DNA of 64,000 nucleotides from Septoria linicola. Lineage: Eukaryota > Ascomycota > Dothideomycetes > Mycosphaerellales > Mycosphaerellaceae. Below the pieces are notes generated by a model, which saw only the letters and a program-made list of their open reading frames with translations, did no database searches and was not told the origin of the DNA. Of the stretch, positions 10,554 through 21,634 are shown piece after piece (positions within the stretch are counted from its first letter, which is position 1; the number at the start of each line of letters is the position of its first letter). A program made the position numbers and the translations under genes. The DNA lies in the NCBI GenBank assembly GCA_024114885.1, contig CP099427.1, positions 1,116,001-1,180,000 of the forward strand, given 5' to 3'.

Positions 10554-11300
10554 ATGGACAATCCAACCTACGAAGACTTCCTGGACGACCTCGAGCCCAT
10601 CGAGCTCCCACCCGAAACAAGCGAAGACGACCGCGAATGCGAAATCTGCTACGGCCCATTCGAACAACCAATCCGCCTACCCTGTGGCCACATTTTCTGC
10701 AACGCATGCCTCCTCAGAGCACTAATTCCACGCAACTTCTGCCCAAAGTGCCGCCGCGTCTTGTTTAAAAAGCGTCCGTTTCAGCTGGGACAAGAAGAAG
10801 CGAGGCACGACATCTTCACTCCAGAGGAAGAGCGTGCACGTTTGGAGCAGGCGAGAAATAATGTGGGATCTTCCAGAGGGGCGGCAGCATCGCGGGGTCA
10901 TACGAGAGGGGGTTTTGGTGGTCAGATGAGAGGTGTCTTCGGTGGCCAGACGAGAGGGGGTTTTGGTGATCCACCGAGAGCGCCCTTTGGGAACTATAGG
11001 GGGTCACACCGTGGGGGAGCGCGACATCGTACAGCTGGTTTGTCTCAGCGGGCTCGGAGTCCGCGCACGGCAGCACAGTTGGAAGCGGATTTTGAGCAGA
11101 TTCTTGCAGGTGAACCAAGACCGGCGACCAGTGACGGAGTGAGACAGCTTAACGAGCAGGAACTGGACGCCCAGCTGGCTCCCTTGCGAGGAGGACGGGA
11201 GCGAAATGAAGCTTCCCAAGGTGGAGCGGGCGCGGACTTGGGCGGCTTTGGACATTACACAGGTCCTTTCAATGGCGACGATCTCGCCGACTTTCTTTGA
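10554..11300 (+). CDS. RING-finger protein with RGG/FG-rich tail
   Basis: A 248-residue single-exon protein. Residues ~28-70 form a C3HC4 RING: CEIC, an 11-residue loop, a second Cys with CGH, FCNAC, then CPKC. It is therefore a likely E3 ubiquitin ligase. Residues ~100-175 contain repeated Arg-Gly and Gly-Phe units (RGGFGGQ-like, three to four imperfect copies) resembling RNA-binding or condensate-forming RGG boxes. A Glu/Arg-rich stretch and an acidic C-terminus ending near FNGDDLADFL follow. The ATG at 10554 has a strong CCATGG context; the upstream extension starts at a TTG and is excluded. Substrate and partners cannot be told from sequence. Confidence 0.8.
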   Translation: MDNPTYEDFLDDLEPIELPPETSEDDRECEICYGPFEQPIRLPCGHIFCNACLLRALIPRNFCPKCRRVLFKKRPFQLGQEEARHDIFTPEEERARLEQARNNVGSSRGAAASRGHTRGGFGGQMRGVFGGQTRGGFGDPPRAPFGNYRGSHRGGARHRTAGLSQRARSPRTAAQLEADFEQILAGEPRPATSDGVRQLNEQELDAQLAPLRGGRERNEASQGGAGADLGGFGHYTGPFNGDDLADFL

Positions 11301-12706
11301 ACTGACAGACAGGTCTACGATGTCAGGGTAGAGGTAGGGGTTACAAGGGCAAGCTGATCCGCTGCTGGTTGGCTTGAGAGGAGCGATGGAACGCGAGGAG
11401 GCTCGGGAAGGTGGTGCGGGTTCCAGGCCAGGGATAGGAGGCTAGTGAGGGCAGTCGGATTAGTACGTTCGGACGATGTGCTGTCGTTGTTACTGGAATA
11501 CTACGCTTGGAGATCTCGAGCATCTTTTCCAGGCTGTGATTGATCAAGATGGAGGATGCTGGGATAGAGCACGAGAAGAAACGCAGTGCAGTTTCCAAGA
11601 AAGGTCGCATTCATCCCTGCAAAGTTTAGCGCCTCGGCTTTCCTCACTTTCCACTTTCACCACTCCCCGTGTACGTGTACTTCGCTATCGCTATTCATTG
11701 CTGACACCACCAGCCTCACCAAATCTGATTTTTCATCTGCATCTAACAAGACGGTCTATTGCGCATGTCGTGTCACCAGCGAAACGGGGCTCTTGTCATG
11801 GGAGAAATCAAATCTCACCAGCGCGACTGATCGAACACAGCAAATTAACACAAGCTCATGCAGAGCACAAAGAGACCAGCGGTACCAATACCTCAATTCA
11901 CATATATTGCATGTGGGTGTTGTGCACGCGCTGCGAGATCTTGACTCTGCTGCTCATGGGCCGCTAAAGTACAGTCCTGACAAGGTCTGTCGGCGGCGCT
12001 TCACCGAGGGGCAAGTTGTTTGTGTACAACTGATCAGAAGTCACTTCGAAGGTACTCGACATGCGGCTCGGAATGGGCATTGCGTTCTCTTCCCTCAGCC
12101 TTCCATGTGTCCAACAGAGGGCTGGAACTGTCATGTGAGTAGTCACTCCACCTACGTCGTGATCCCAAACAATATCCATGACGTCTTGGATGCTCCACGA
12201 CCCCAGCCTTCACAATACTCCACACTCCGCGTGCCTGCCAGCCGCGATGCTGGAGTGGACAGCAATCGGGCCGCGTATCACAAGCATACCTGCAAGCATG
12301 CCTTGCGAAGCGGTCAGACCCGCGGTTCCATTCGATGATGTCGTCGTACCAAGCTGCGGTCTCGAACAGATCTCGCATGTGGACTAGCTCAATCGACCTG
12401 ACCAATTGGCAACTCCGCTTGGGTCGATCGATCTCGGCATGGCAATGCATGCTACCATCGATGGTCGAGATCTGTCTTCTGACGACGAAGCAAAGGGCGT
12501 CTTCTGCAAGCTGACCACGATGCCCGTGTCCGGCGTTACACCAGCCATATAATCCATGCCTGCTGATCAAGCCCCCTCACAACGATCAGCCATAGCTCTG
12601 ACTATATATGCCAAAGATCACCCCAAAGCAACGCAAGCAGTCTTTCGATCATCCGTACTACCCTATCAACATCTCTCGATCTCCACCATCTTCACTAAAA
12701 ACCAAA
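11301..12706. other. Intergenic region with unresolved open frames
   Basis: Long overlapping open frames occur on both strands (plus 11586-12338; minus 12570-12034, the latter without an ATG). The minus frame has fungal-like codon composition at about 12.1-12.5 kb, yet no domain or consistent splice model could be found. A decayed gene or an unrecognised spliced gene is possible. Confidence 0.35.
12604..12609 (+). promoter_or_regulatory. TATA box of the Con-8-like gene
   Basis: TATATA (ACTATATATGCC), 98 bases upstream of the ATG at 12707. Its position argues that the in-frame ATG at 12608 lies in the promoter and is not the start. Confidence 0.5.
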
Positions 12707-12946
12707 ATGTCTGAACCAAACAAGATCGAGAAGTCTGGCTCCCAAGACTTCGGTCGTCGCAAGGGCTCCGGCACCATGTTTGCTGGCCTGCAACATTACA
12801 AGCGCGAGGACGGCAACGCCTCGCAGGCACGACGAGAGAGCATCAAGGATATGCAGCCTAAGACCGGGTTTGTCGCCAACCTCTGGAACAAGTACGATGA
12901 TCCCTTCAGTTTTGTGAATCAGATGAGCAGAGGGGATTTGTACTAA
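12707..12946 (+). CDS. Small conidiation-specific Con-8-like protein (tentative)
   Basis: A 79-residue hydrophilic protein without signal peptide or membrane segment. It carries two short blocks familiar from the fungal Con-8-type small proteins: a Gly/Arg-rich start followed by 'GTMFAGLQHYKRE', then 'ARRESIKDMQPKTGFVANLWNKY'. Such proteins are induced in conidia or under stress and have no known biochemical activity. The start at 12707 (MSEPNK) follows an AAA context. The family call rests on remembered pattern and length only. Confidence 0.55.
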   Translation: MSEPNKIEKSGSQDFGRRKGSGTMFAGLQHYKREDGNASQARRESIKDMQPKTGFVANLWNKYDDPFSFVNQMSRGDLY

Positions 12947-14888
12947 ACGATGATCAGCACCTTCAAGGGCGGCGATGCGGACAAGAAATGATGATTCATG
13001 ACAAACGAAGTGACGAAGAGATACGATACCTGTACGATACGAAGAGCAATCAAGGCACATGATGCATGAAGATTACTGTACGCTGCCAGCAGACCAGGCA
13101 TTGCCTCGGAAGAGAAGATCAGTGGATGTCGACCAAAGATGTAGTTGAACATCTCAGCTCAATGGTAGTATGAGCTAGGTCATCATGACAGTCTGGGACT
13201 ACCAAGCAATGATATAAGGTTTTGCCAGAACCATTAACAACTTCATTGTTCCACTCACTGGGCGTGTGGTCATATTCTGACTCATGGTCGTCGTGTCGCT
13301 GCACAATACGCACGTATTGGTCTACGGCTTGAGCGCTTCCTTCGAGAAGTTACAAACTAAGACCACGGACTAAGCTAGGTGACCAGCCACGAAACGATTC
13401 TTGAATTTGACTCTGAAACATGCACTCCGGATGAGCCATGAGCTCAACGGGCACAGCTGGGCTGGCTTCATAGTACGACCCATCGTCCAATCATCAGGGA
13501 CATCAGAGAGCCTTGAACATGAAATAATCGCAAATTCTGGTGTCGGAATTTTGTACACGTCGACCTGATCTGCGTCCACGCGTCACGCTAGCGCAACGAA
13601 TCCTTCAGCATCTCCAGTCACTCGAACTAGAGCGTCTTGGGCTTTCTACCAGTTTTATGCCGCCCGCAGTCGATGCTTTGCAAGAATAGCTCCCTCCAGG
13701 ATGTGAAACGCAGCATCTTGCAGCCACTGCCAGACAACAAAGCAGTCAGCGAAATTTGATAAAAGCCCCAAGGTGATCGTTCATATCGTTCTTGCTACCT
13801 GCTACTGGTTTAGATCACGTTCGCTCCGAGTGCGAAGCTGCCTAAACCATTTAGTAACAATAGGAGGACCAATCCGGCGCCTAGAGTCCAAATAGGATCG
13901 AGGACCAAAGCTTAATAACTCTAATACGAGCTTCTTCATGTCTCTTGAATCAGGTCTGAAAGGCTGCTCGGCAGTATGCGCTCACTGATAGGAGATCTCA
14001 GTGTCCGGACAGTCCGAAGCCACAGTCCATATCCAATTCATAACATCGTATTAGAAGAAGGGCCGACTTCCGGTGAGGATTGTCCAAATCCTTGAATTTA
14101 TGCAAGACCCCAAGAGAACAACATCCGTTCGCCGAGGACGTGCAGAACTTCGATACAAGTACAAGGAGTGACCTGCTGGCTAGTGGGCTCAAGACATTGT
14201 GTTCTGTTTAGTGACATGCAACGCTCGCGGACTGGCCGACGCAGATCGTTCACAGCGTGAGCGAACGGCTCGAAAGGGTCCTTACGATGTGGATGATCCA
14301 ACCACCGATTTGCTGGCGACTCAAGCCTACGAGAAGAGGAGATACGCTGACCTTGAGGCGACGTTAGCGTACGCCTAGCTGTAGACCTAAAGTCGACCCG
14401 TACAACCACTCGCTAGCACGACTCGCTAGCAGGAGAGTTCCAAAGTCCTGGGGTCGACGCATGGCACGATCTTTACATGCACGCTGGTATGAAGCTCGTG
14501 TACCGAGACCTGCGACATGCGAAAGTGACCGATGGGAGTTCAGCAATGTCTCGGACAGATCTCAAGCTGCCGCTATTCCTCTCTGAGCACAAGCTACCGC
14601 AGAGTGTATGGGCAAGGCAGAGTCGTCGATTGAGGAGGCCATGCCTTCTGGCAGTCGCTTGCTCTGGGATGCCACGTCCTGCTGATGACTTGCCGTCAAA
14701 GGCGCACCTGCTGACGGCACTGGCATCATGGTCAGTCAAACACTATTGAAGGGGGTTCGCGATCACCTGAGTCTATTCCACGCAGGACGCGCACTTCTCA
14801 TCTCATGGTCCAGAGTAATACGAACAAGGAGTGGACTACCAGCAAGCCACATAAGCAGGTTGACAGTCCGGGCTCACTGATTCGAAGG
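12947..14888. other. Intergenic region
   Basis: About 1.9 kb with only short, poorly composed open frames on both strands. No transposon, repeat or RNA gene was recognised. Confidence 0.5.
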
Positions 14889-14895
14889 TATATAT
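14889..14895 (+). promoter_or_regulatory. TATA-like element of the PAN-like pseudogene
   Basis: TATATAT, 59 bases before the point (14954) where the signal peptide should begin. The promoter spacing survives although the start codon does not. Confidence 0.4.
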
Positions 14896-14953
14896 GGGCA
14901 ATCGTGATTCCGACACACTCAAAGCATCAAGCTAAAGAAGCCCTGCACAGTCT

Positions 14954-16062
14954 ACCAAGCATACTCTGTATCTCGCACTTCTTGCCACTCTCACAATTTA
15001 CAGCTCTCTTTCTCTCACTGCACTGCTTACGGCAAGTGCTTCGGCGGCAACACTCGTCGAACGCGGATACTCCATCCCGAACTACAACTCCACCTCTACT
15101 GGTCAAGCTACTATCAATGCTCCGACCGATTGCGGCAGCTACATCACCTACAAGGCTCACCCAGCTGATGCTCACGATCCCTTTCTATGCGCTGCCGACT
15201 GTGATGCACAGCGTGCTGAGACCCCCAACCATTATAATGGTCTTTCCTGTCACTTCTTCACCAGCTACCAGCTGCTAAAGAATGGCGTGGTGCAGAACCA
15301 GATCTGCGCTCTCTACTCCCGATCATGGGACTCTTCTTATGCCACCAACACCGGCTACAGCTCTGGCTCTGACACCTACACCATCAAGAACGGATATTCT
15401 TGGAGCTATTCCGACCCTGGCACCAACACATGCCCTCAGGGAAACCAGCCAAAGCCATGCCCTAAAAGCCATGCCCTAACCCAAAGCCAGTCGGCCCCCT
15501 GACCGCCTGCCCACAGCCACTCCAGTACATCGTTGGCGCTAATCGTACCCTGTACTCAGTCTGTCTCGATACCGACTACCAAATCCCAAGCCCAGAGATC
15601 TACTCGAACACCGTCGAGGTGCGTGCCTGCTCAAACCAGTGCAACAACCAGCAAGGCTGCACCAAAGCAGTGTACAATCCGCAATATCAGACGTGCTATC
15701 TCAAGGGTTCTCACAGCGTCGCGAACGAAAACTTTCAGAAGAATCCCGGCTTCCAGACATTGGACCGCATCCCTGAGAACACACCACTTACTTCCTGCCT
15801 TGCTCCAACATACGGCATCACTCAAGGTGGCGTCTCGTACACCGTCTGCCCAAGCAGCCACACCAACAACGCGGCAGTCCTCAACTACTGGACTGGTTTC
15901 CCAGGCGGATACCAGTGTGCTCAGAAGTGTAATTCCGTTTCGAGCTGCAAGAAATTCGTGTACAACTGGGCGACCCAAGAGTGCTGGAATATTGGCAACG
16001 CCAACCTTGCTCAATCCGGCTGGGCTACGTTCGATAACATCAACACGTACTACGTGCAGTAG
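14954..16062 (+). pseudogene. Broken gene for a secreted Cys-rich PAN/Apple-like protein
   Basis: The frame from 14954 reads like a signal peptide (KHTLYLALLATLTIYSS, ending ASASA) and continues into a Cys-rich ectodomain. However, the expected ATG position holds ACC and no in-frame ATG exists before the first stop. At 15452-15479 the 14-mer AAGCCATGCCCTAA is tandemly duplicated, which shifts the frame and gives a stop at 15500. The next frame, from the second copy, runs on to 16062 with two Cys-rich modules of the PAN/Apple kind (patterns such as CSNQCNNQQGCTKAVYNP and CAQKCNSVSSCKKFVYN). Two independent lesions point to a dead gene. An alternative first exon at 14805-14858 with a weak GTTGAC donor would repair only the first, and would bury the hydrophobic stretch internally. 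Confidence 0.7.
15452..15479 (+). repeat. 14-bp tandem duplication
   Basis: Two exact copies of AAGCCATGCCCTAA (15452-15465 and 15466-15479). Removing one copy restores an uninterrupted reading frame through the whole PAN-like gene. Confidence 0.9.
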
Positions 16063-17071
16063 ATGGAGTTTGGAAAGTGGAGGCAGATCGTGTCGCCAAA
16101 CAAGGTTAGCAGCTGTGCGAGGAAATGGGTGAGATGTGGCTGTCAGCTGCACACATTGTTTTAATTTGGGGCTTGATGCGTGTCTATCTATTGCGTGTGG
16201 TTCATATTGACTTCTATATGTGGTACCATCAGTGGGTTTGTTCTTTAGTCTCGCTCCATCGATCGCTCTCTGCTAGTATCTCAACTTTCTTTTCGAATAT
16301 CACCCGCAGGCAGCGTACAAGAACTGGTGGCAGCGCGTGCTTGGAAAACTTCCTACGTACTGAACTATCTCTGAACGGCCAGCGGCTTAAACAATAGCTA
16401 GTCGCGCTTAGCATGCCTTACCTCTCTTCTCACCCGTTAGAGACAGGTGCAGTAGTAGCTATATAAATATCATTCTGGAGATGTTCTGCTGAGTACGGCT
16501 GCCACCCATTCTAGGACGTAGCCTGCTCGTCAGAATGCTTGAACTCTCGTCTACTCTGACTCTGCCAGTAACCTGATCAGAATTGATTAGTTCCAGGAGC
16601 TGATTCAGTAGAGGTCTGTATTTTATCTTGTAGGTCGAATGATAGCTGCAGTTGAGATTCCGGAAGCCCACGCCGAGCTTCTCATCTTCTCTCGTGTCAG
16701 CATGGTACACATTCTACATCTAGTAGCGAGTCACCCTTGGCGACTAATGTCGCAAACAACCTCGCAACATGCTGGACGAAGATGGAATCCGTTTATTAGA
16801 TTCACGTTGTTGACTAGGATAGTAAACCTGAGAGCAATCTCGTCTCAAGCAGAGCTACAGCACTCAATACTGAGTAGCCTCCGAGCCACGACAAATACCT
16901 CGATGCAGCTGCTCCCGTTGGGCTTCTTGGAACACTTACCCTCAACGCACGCACCTTGTTGCTCCTGAAATAAACCATTCAACCACGCACCCACCTTTCC
17001 GCCCAGACACGAACAACAAATGAAATGGTTGCTAAGGGAGCCATGCACTTCTGAGCTCGCAAGCAAATCAA
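16063..17071. other. Intergenic region
   Basis: Space between the PAN-like pseudogene and the F-box-like gene. No coding or repeat signal recognised. Confidence 0.55.
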
Positions 17072-17977
17072 TCAGGTACGCTTCTTGCTGCGAGCCTTTG
17101 GCTTGGTCATCAGGAAATCTTTGAACGTCATTCGTGATGATTCCTCGTCCGATTCTGCGTACACGTCTACCTCCTCGGCTCGTTGTGCCAACACCGCGAA
17201 TTCCTTCAGATCTGGAATCTGTTTGAACTCGCGGATTCTACGTTTCTTGCCAGCCGCGCGTCTGCTTTTGTTGATGTCGTTGGACAACACGCAGGGCTGG
17301 ATCGTGATTTACAGTCTCTTGAGCGCTAAATGTTGCAGCGAAGCAGCGACCTCAGATAGCATTCTTGATGAACCAATCACAATATGTAAGCTCCGCAGGT
17401 GCTTCATGTCCTCTGCTGACAGAAGAGAAAAGACCTGGTGCGCCGACGGCAGGTCGTTGAAGTGGAAGGTATTGATTCCCAACAACTGGGATTTGGCCTC
17501 CTGATAGATCTGCTTGTTGACGCGAAACAGCGCAAGTAAGTTCCCTCCACACGCAGCATCGATCGCCGTTTCGTAGTTGGCACTCAAGAACAGGTCTGAG
17601 TCCACTTGCTTCTGATCCTCTCGCGACACCAGCGCTAACTTGGGCTCATACCCAATGCCGCAGAAGTCGAGCTCAGGCTCGGGAAATTTGAAGACCATTT
17701 CGTAGATCCTGTTGCGCAGCTCTGCAGAGAGATCAAGGAAACGAAAAGCTCCTTTGCGCGGAGGCTCTAGCCACCGTAGGAGGAACACTCTTGCACCGTC
17801 CGCGCTCACCGCCCAGCGAGTCTTTGCGAGTGAATTCGCCGCTTTCACAACCAAGGGTATGTCGAAGTCCAAGAGTGCCTCCGGAAATCCAGAAATGACT
17901 TCTTCGATAGCTACACCTTCCCAATATCTATCCACGCGGTGTTCCTCTCTGGAGGAGGCATAGATTCTGATGGCCAT
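17072..17977 (-). CDS. F-box-like / 2EXR-type fungal protein
   Basis: Two exons (17977-17313 and 17261-17072) with a 51-nt intron (GTAAAT...GCAG, phase 2) give 284 residues. Without splicing, a TAA stops the frame after 222 codons; the intron removes exactly that stop and keeps frame. The centre holds FLDLSAELRNRIYEMVF, the short F-box-like block typical of the very large fungal family with 'LPxELRNxIYE', where members may act as substrate adaptors. The C-terminus is basic (KKRR, ARSKKRT) and nuclear-signal-like. Function is unknown beyond the family. Confidence 0.7.
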
Positions 17978-19302
17978 GCGATTATAGTGTTTGAATTTAC
18001 ACAGGATCCACGTCTGAATGCTTCCGAGATTTTAGGATTCCTCATCGCTCGCGACTATCGCAAACACTGCTAGCTCTCCGATAGTGAAAGGTGGTTCGTC
18101 CTTGGTGCCGCGCTAAGGAGCGATCAATTTTGAGATTTCTCTGCGAAGTGCTAGTACTTTCTGGCGTTCCGACTTTGCAGAACAGTCGTGGGATGGAGTC
18201 TGTGCTGCCGGATCATTCGCCATCTTGGCTGCAGTTGGAAGTTCTTGTGCCAGAAGAGATGCAGCAGTCTCGAACCGGGACAATAGCGGCAGACGTTTGA
18301 ATCTGGTCCTATAGAACTGCAAGGTAGAGCACTACGAGATTGTGTGTGTTGATGTCGTTGTTTGGGGCCAGCTGTAATGTGAGGTTAAGTATAGATAAAG
18401 CATGGGCGCTGCCTTGTGAGCTTGACGGACAATGAGGTGAAGCAAATGCGAAGTGAAAATGAGGCGCTGATAAGCTCGACTATACTGTGCTCACATCGCC
18501 TTCCGTCAACCAGTCCTATCAGAGTGCGATCTTGTAATCTCCTGGGCAACTGTTCGCATCATTGTCGCACTTAGTCCTGAAGGAAGTCGAATCTGGCGGA
18601 CGAAAGAGACCTGTGTAGACTCTGACATTCCGTAACTATGCACCGGGACATGATTCTCGCAAGGCGCGCTTGCAATGCTTCTCATGGCTATACCTCATTG
18701 ATATAAATAAGTTGCAGCCATGGAAGAATATCAATTGCTTCTCGTGGCCTCTTTTTACGATATGTGTTGAGCTTGAGATGGGATCTGACTCAGCTCCAGA
18801 TCGAGGCATAGGTAGTGCTTGCGGTAGCACTGTTCAAAAAAGAAATCGTAATGAATAGTAGCCGTGTCTGCGTTTGAGCCGTGCTGCAGTAGTTAGTCGA
18901 ATCCGACAAGGAGAACGCGAAAGTGACGCGTCGATGTTGTGCAAGGATAGACACCTTCCATATGCTCACTTCACCTCTACCTTTTGGCCAAGCTGTCCCA
19001 TCGACCGACAGACTATTGTCACTGCCTTGCGACTGGTCCAGAGCACATGGTGATCCAGATGATGATGAGCCTCAGGACGTGAAGAAGAAATGGCCACGAC
19101 ACATCCTCGGTCTCGGGCAAGCTGTACCGCACCAAGACCGCGTGCTCCGCCAATCAATGTCGCGCAGGACTTCTCATCTTAGCATCCATCAGGAGGCAGA
19201 CTTGCACTTTGGATACACTTCCATCACTGCGAACATGACAAAATTCCGAGAGTGCATGTTGTGAGTCGATGCGCACGCGCCTGCATACCTACAGCCTGGG
19301 CC
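17978..19302. other. Intergenic region
   Basis: About 1.3 kb. A minus-strand open frame at 18113-18322 with a helical tail has no good ATG context and is not called. Nothing else is supported. Confidence 0.5.
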
Positions 19303-21108
19303 ATGTTCCGATCAAGAGGCCGGATAGGCGCATACACAGTGGCTGCGTTTATTCTCATCATTTTCATATACCATCTCAAGCCATTTAGGAGTCGTTCGTC
19401 ACTGCTCTTTACGCCTCCACCACAAGATGCCGATCAAGGCCCATTTCGATGGAGCAAGAGAAAGGAACACTACCCTGTCCAGGATCAGCATGTAATTCCT
19501 GCTGCAGCACCGCTTTTTGGAAGTATCCCCAAGATCCAGCATGACTTTAGCGAGAGCCCATTGTCGGATCAACAGTTAGCCACGAATAAGCAACGCCTAG
19601 CAGAAGTGAGAGCCGCAATGGAACGATCATGGTCAGCATATCGGGAGCGAGCTTGGCTTATGGACGAATTGGCGCCAGTCAGCGGAGGCAACAAGACCAC
19701 GTATGGAGGCTGGGCTGCCACTCTGTGCGACTCACTTGACACTCTCTGGATTATGGACATGAAGCAGGAATTTCGCGAAGCTGTCGACGCGATCGCAAGT
19801 ATCGACTTCACTGCGACGACCATGGAGACCATCAATCTTTTCGAGACCACGATTCGCTACATGGGAGGCTTCTTGTCCGCGTATGATCTGTCTGGTGATC
19901 GCCGCCTGCTGGATAAGAGCATCGAGCTTGCTGACATGATCTACGCTGCTTTCGACACTCCGAACCGTATGCCAATCCTTCGATGGGACTTTCATGCCGC
20001 TCGTGATGGCAAAGAGCAGGTATCGCCAGAGAAGATTATTCTGGCTGAAATCGGTTCTCTATGCTTAGAGTTCACGCGCCTTTCCCAGATCACTGGAGAG
20101 TCAAAGTGGTACGATGCCGTAGCACGCATCACCAATACTTTCGATGAGCAGCAGTTCAAGTCAGCATTGCCAGGTATGTGGCCATTCCAGGTGAATGGTG
20201 GTGCGGGCGACTTTGCGTCCGGTGACATGTTTTCACTGGGAGCCTTTTCCGACTCCATGTACGAGTATCTCCCGAAGATGTATGCTCTTCTTGGTGGCTC
20301 ATCACAATACGCGAAGATGTACCTTGCGGCTATGGAGACTGCTTTGCAGTATGTTGTGTTTCGACCCATGATCAAGGACAAGGACGTGGAGATTCTTGCC
20401 TCAGGCTCGGCGCGCATCAGCGAAGCAGGCCAGATCGAGCTGCAACCAGAGTATCAGCATCTGGTCTGTTTCACTGGTGGCATGTTTGCTATGGGAGGCC
20501 GTCTGTTCAACAATGCCTCACACATTGAGATTGGTGCTCGTCTCACAGATGGATGTGTGTGGGCCTACCAGCAGACGCAGCTCACAATAATGCCGGAAAA
20601 CTCTCAGCTTGTGCCTTGCCCGACACTCGAGAAATGCGAATGGTCCGAGCAGGCCTGGCACGATGGTATAGTCAAAGACTCTGCAGTCTTTGACAATATG
20701 GGCAAGAATGCCACGACACTGATTGAAGAGATGCGCTTGCCGCCAGGCTTCACCACGATCCGCGATGCTCGATATCACTTGCGACCAGAGGCCACTGAAA
20801 GCGTCTTCATGATGTACAGAATTACCGGAGACAGCTCATGGCAAGACAAAGGCTGGAAGATGTTCGAGACAATACATACGCACACCAAGACAGAGTTTGC
20901 GCATGCTGCCATTGAGGATGTGACCAATAGCACGGCACCTAAACTGGACAATATGGAGAGCTTCTGGACAGCTGAAACGCTGAAATACTTCTACTTGTTG
21001 TTCAGTGACCCGAACCACATTAGTCTGGACGATTATGTCTTCAACACGGAAGCGCATCCTCTGAAGCGGCCAGGTAAAAAAGGCTGGCTTGGATTTGGAT
21101 GGGGATGA
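19303..21108 (+). CDS. Class I alpha-1,2-mannosidase (GH47)
   Basis: A 601-residue type II membrane glycosidase that trims alpha-1,2-linked mannose from N-glycans in the ER or Golgi. A short cytoplasmic tail (MFRSRGR) precedes a single anchor (AYTVAAFILIIFIYHL) and a Pro-rich stem. The catalytic (alpha/alpha)7 domain starts near residue 100. Family marks include YGGWAATLCDSLDTLWIMD, the two conserved cysteines (LVCFTGG and DGCVWAY), the acid-containing block ATESVFMMYR, and the calcium-binding Thr in FNTEAHPL close to the C-terminus. The open frame begins further upstream at a GTG; the ATG at 19303 places the anchor correctly. No intron is needed. Confidence 0.93.
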   Translation: MFRSRGRIGAYTVAAFILIIFIYHLKPFRSRSSLLFTPPPQDADQGPFRWSKRKEHYPVQDQHVIPAAAPLFGSIPKIQHDFSESPLSDQQLATNKQRLAEVRAAMERSWSAYRERAWLMDELAPVSGGNKTTYGGWAATLCDSLDTLWIMDMKQEFREAVDAIASIDFTATTMETINLFETTIRYMGGFLSAYDLSGDRRLLDKSIELADMIYAAFDTPNRMPILRWDFHAARDGKEQVSPEKIILAEIGSLCLEFTRLSQITGESKWYDAVARITNTFDEQQFKSALPGMWPFQVNGGAGDFASGDMFSLGAFSDSMYEYLPKMYALLGGSSQYAKMYLAAMETALQYVVFRPMIKDKDVEILASGSARISEAGQIELQPEYQHLVCFTGGMFAMGGRLFNNASHIEIGARLTDGCVWAYQQTQLTIMPENSQLVPCPTLEKCEWSEQAWHDGIVKDSAVFDNMGKNATTLIEEMRLPPGFTTIRDARYHLRPEATESVFMMYRITGDSSWQDKGWKMFETIHTHTKTEFAHAAIEDVTNSTAPKLDNMESFWTAETLKYFYLLFSDPNHISLDDYVFNTEAHPLKRPGKKGWLGFGWG

Positions 21109-21634
21109 GCGTAGAATAGTAATGAGAAAGAAGGCATATTGGGCTTTTGAGGTTGGTTGATCTGTCTCGGACACTCATGCGTTGACCAGGTCGACACAAA
21201 TCGAGCCAAGCCAGGAACATAGACACCAATCCTTGATGGTATAGTGGAATCCGCAGCATGGCTAAGACGGCACTGCTGTGTACGCATACTGCGAAGCATT
21301 GGCTGTGGACTGCGCATCACGCTATTGACCTGCCGTATCTGGTTCGCAGGAGCTTTTAGGCTTGGCGAATGAGAAGTCAAAGCGCTGCCATGTGCCTGCC
21401 GATCACCCCACAACATCAACCAGTGGCACGCAGCTTCTTCTCTTCAAGCGTCGACGATCGATGCTTCTCTTGCTCAAGCACCCGAGATGGCTTCGAAGAT
21501 GGCAAGGCAAGCGGACGATTACCTATTCCAGCTGACGAGGTGTCGGTCCTTCAGCATATATAGTTCTCGATACATCCACAGTCACCAGTGCCGAGAAGCA
21601 ACGACATTTCTACGTACACAGAGACATTGTCACC
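21109..21634. other. Intergenic region
   Basis: Separates the GH47 gene from the phosphatase-like gene. It holds a TATATA element at 21557-21562 and no other recognised signal. Confidence 0.6.
21557..21562 (+). promoter_or_regulatory. TATA box of the histidine-phosphatase-like gene
   Basis: TATATA in CAGCATATATAG, 73 bases upstream of the ATG at 21635. Confidence 0.5.

Noticed and set aside
11586..12338. 250-codon plus-strand open frame
   Set aside because: Contains no recognisable domain, has noncoding-like residue composition and conflicts with an equally long minus frame.
15631..16152. 173-codon minus-strand frame opposite the PAN-like pseudogene
   Set aside because: The plus strand shows regular cysteine modules; the minus frame is a shadow.
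18113..18322. Minus-strand 69-codon frame with a helical C-terminus
   Set aside because: Starts at TTG; the internal ATG gives only 36 codons and no homolog is recognised.
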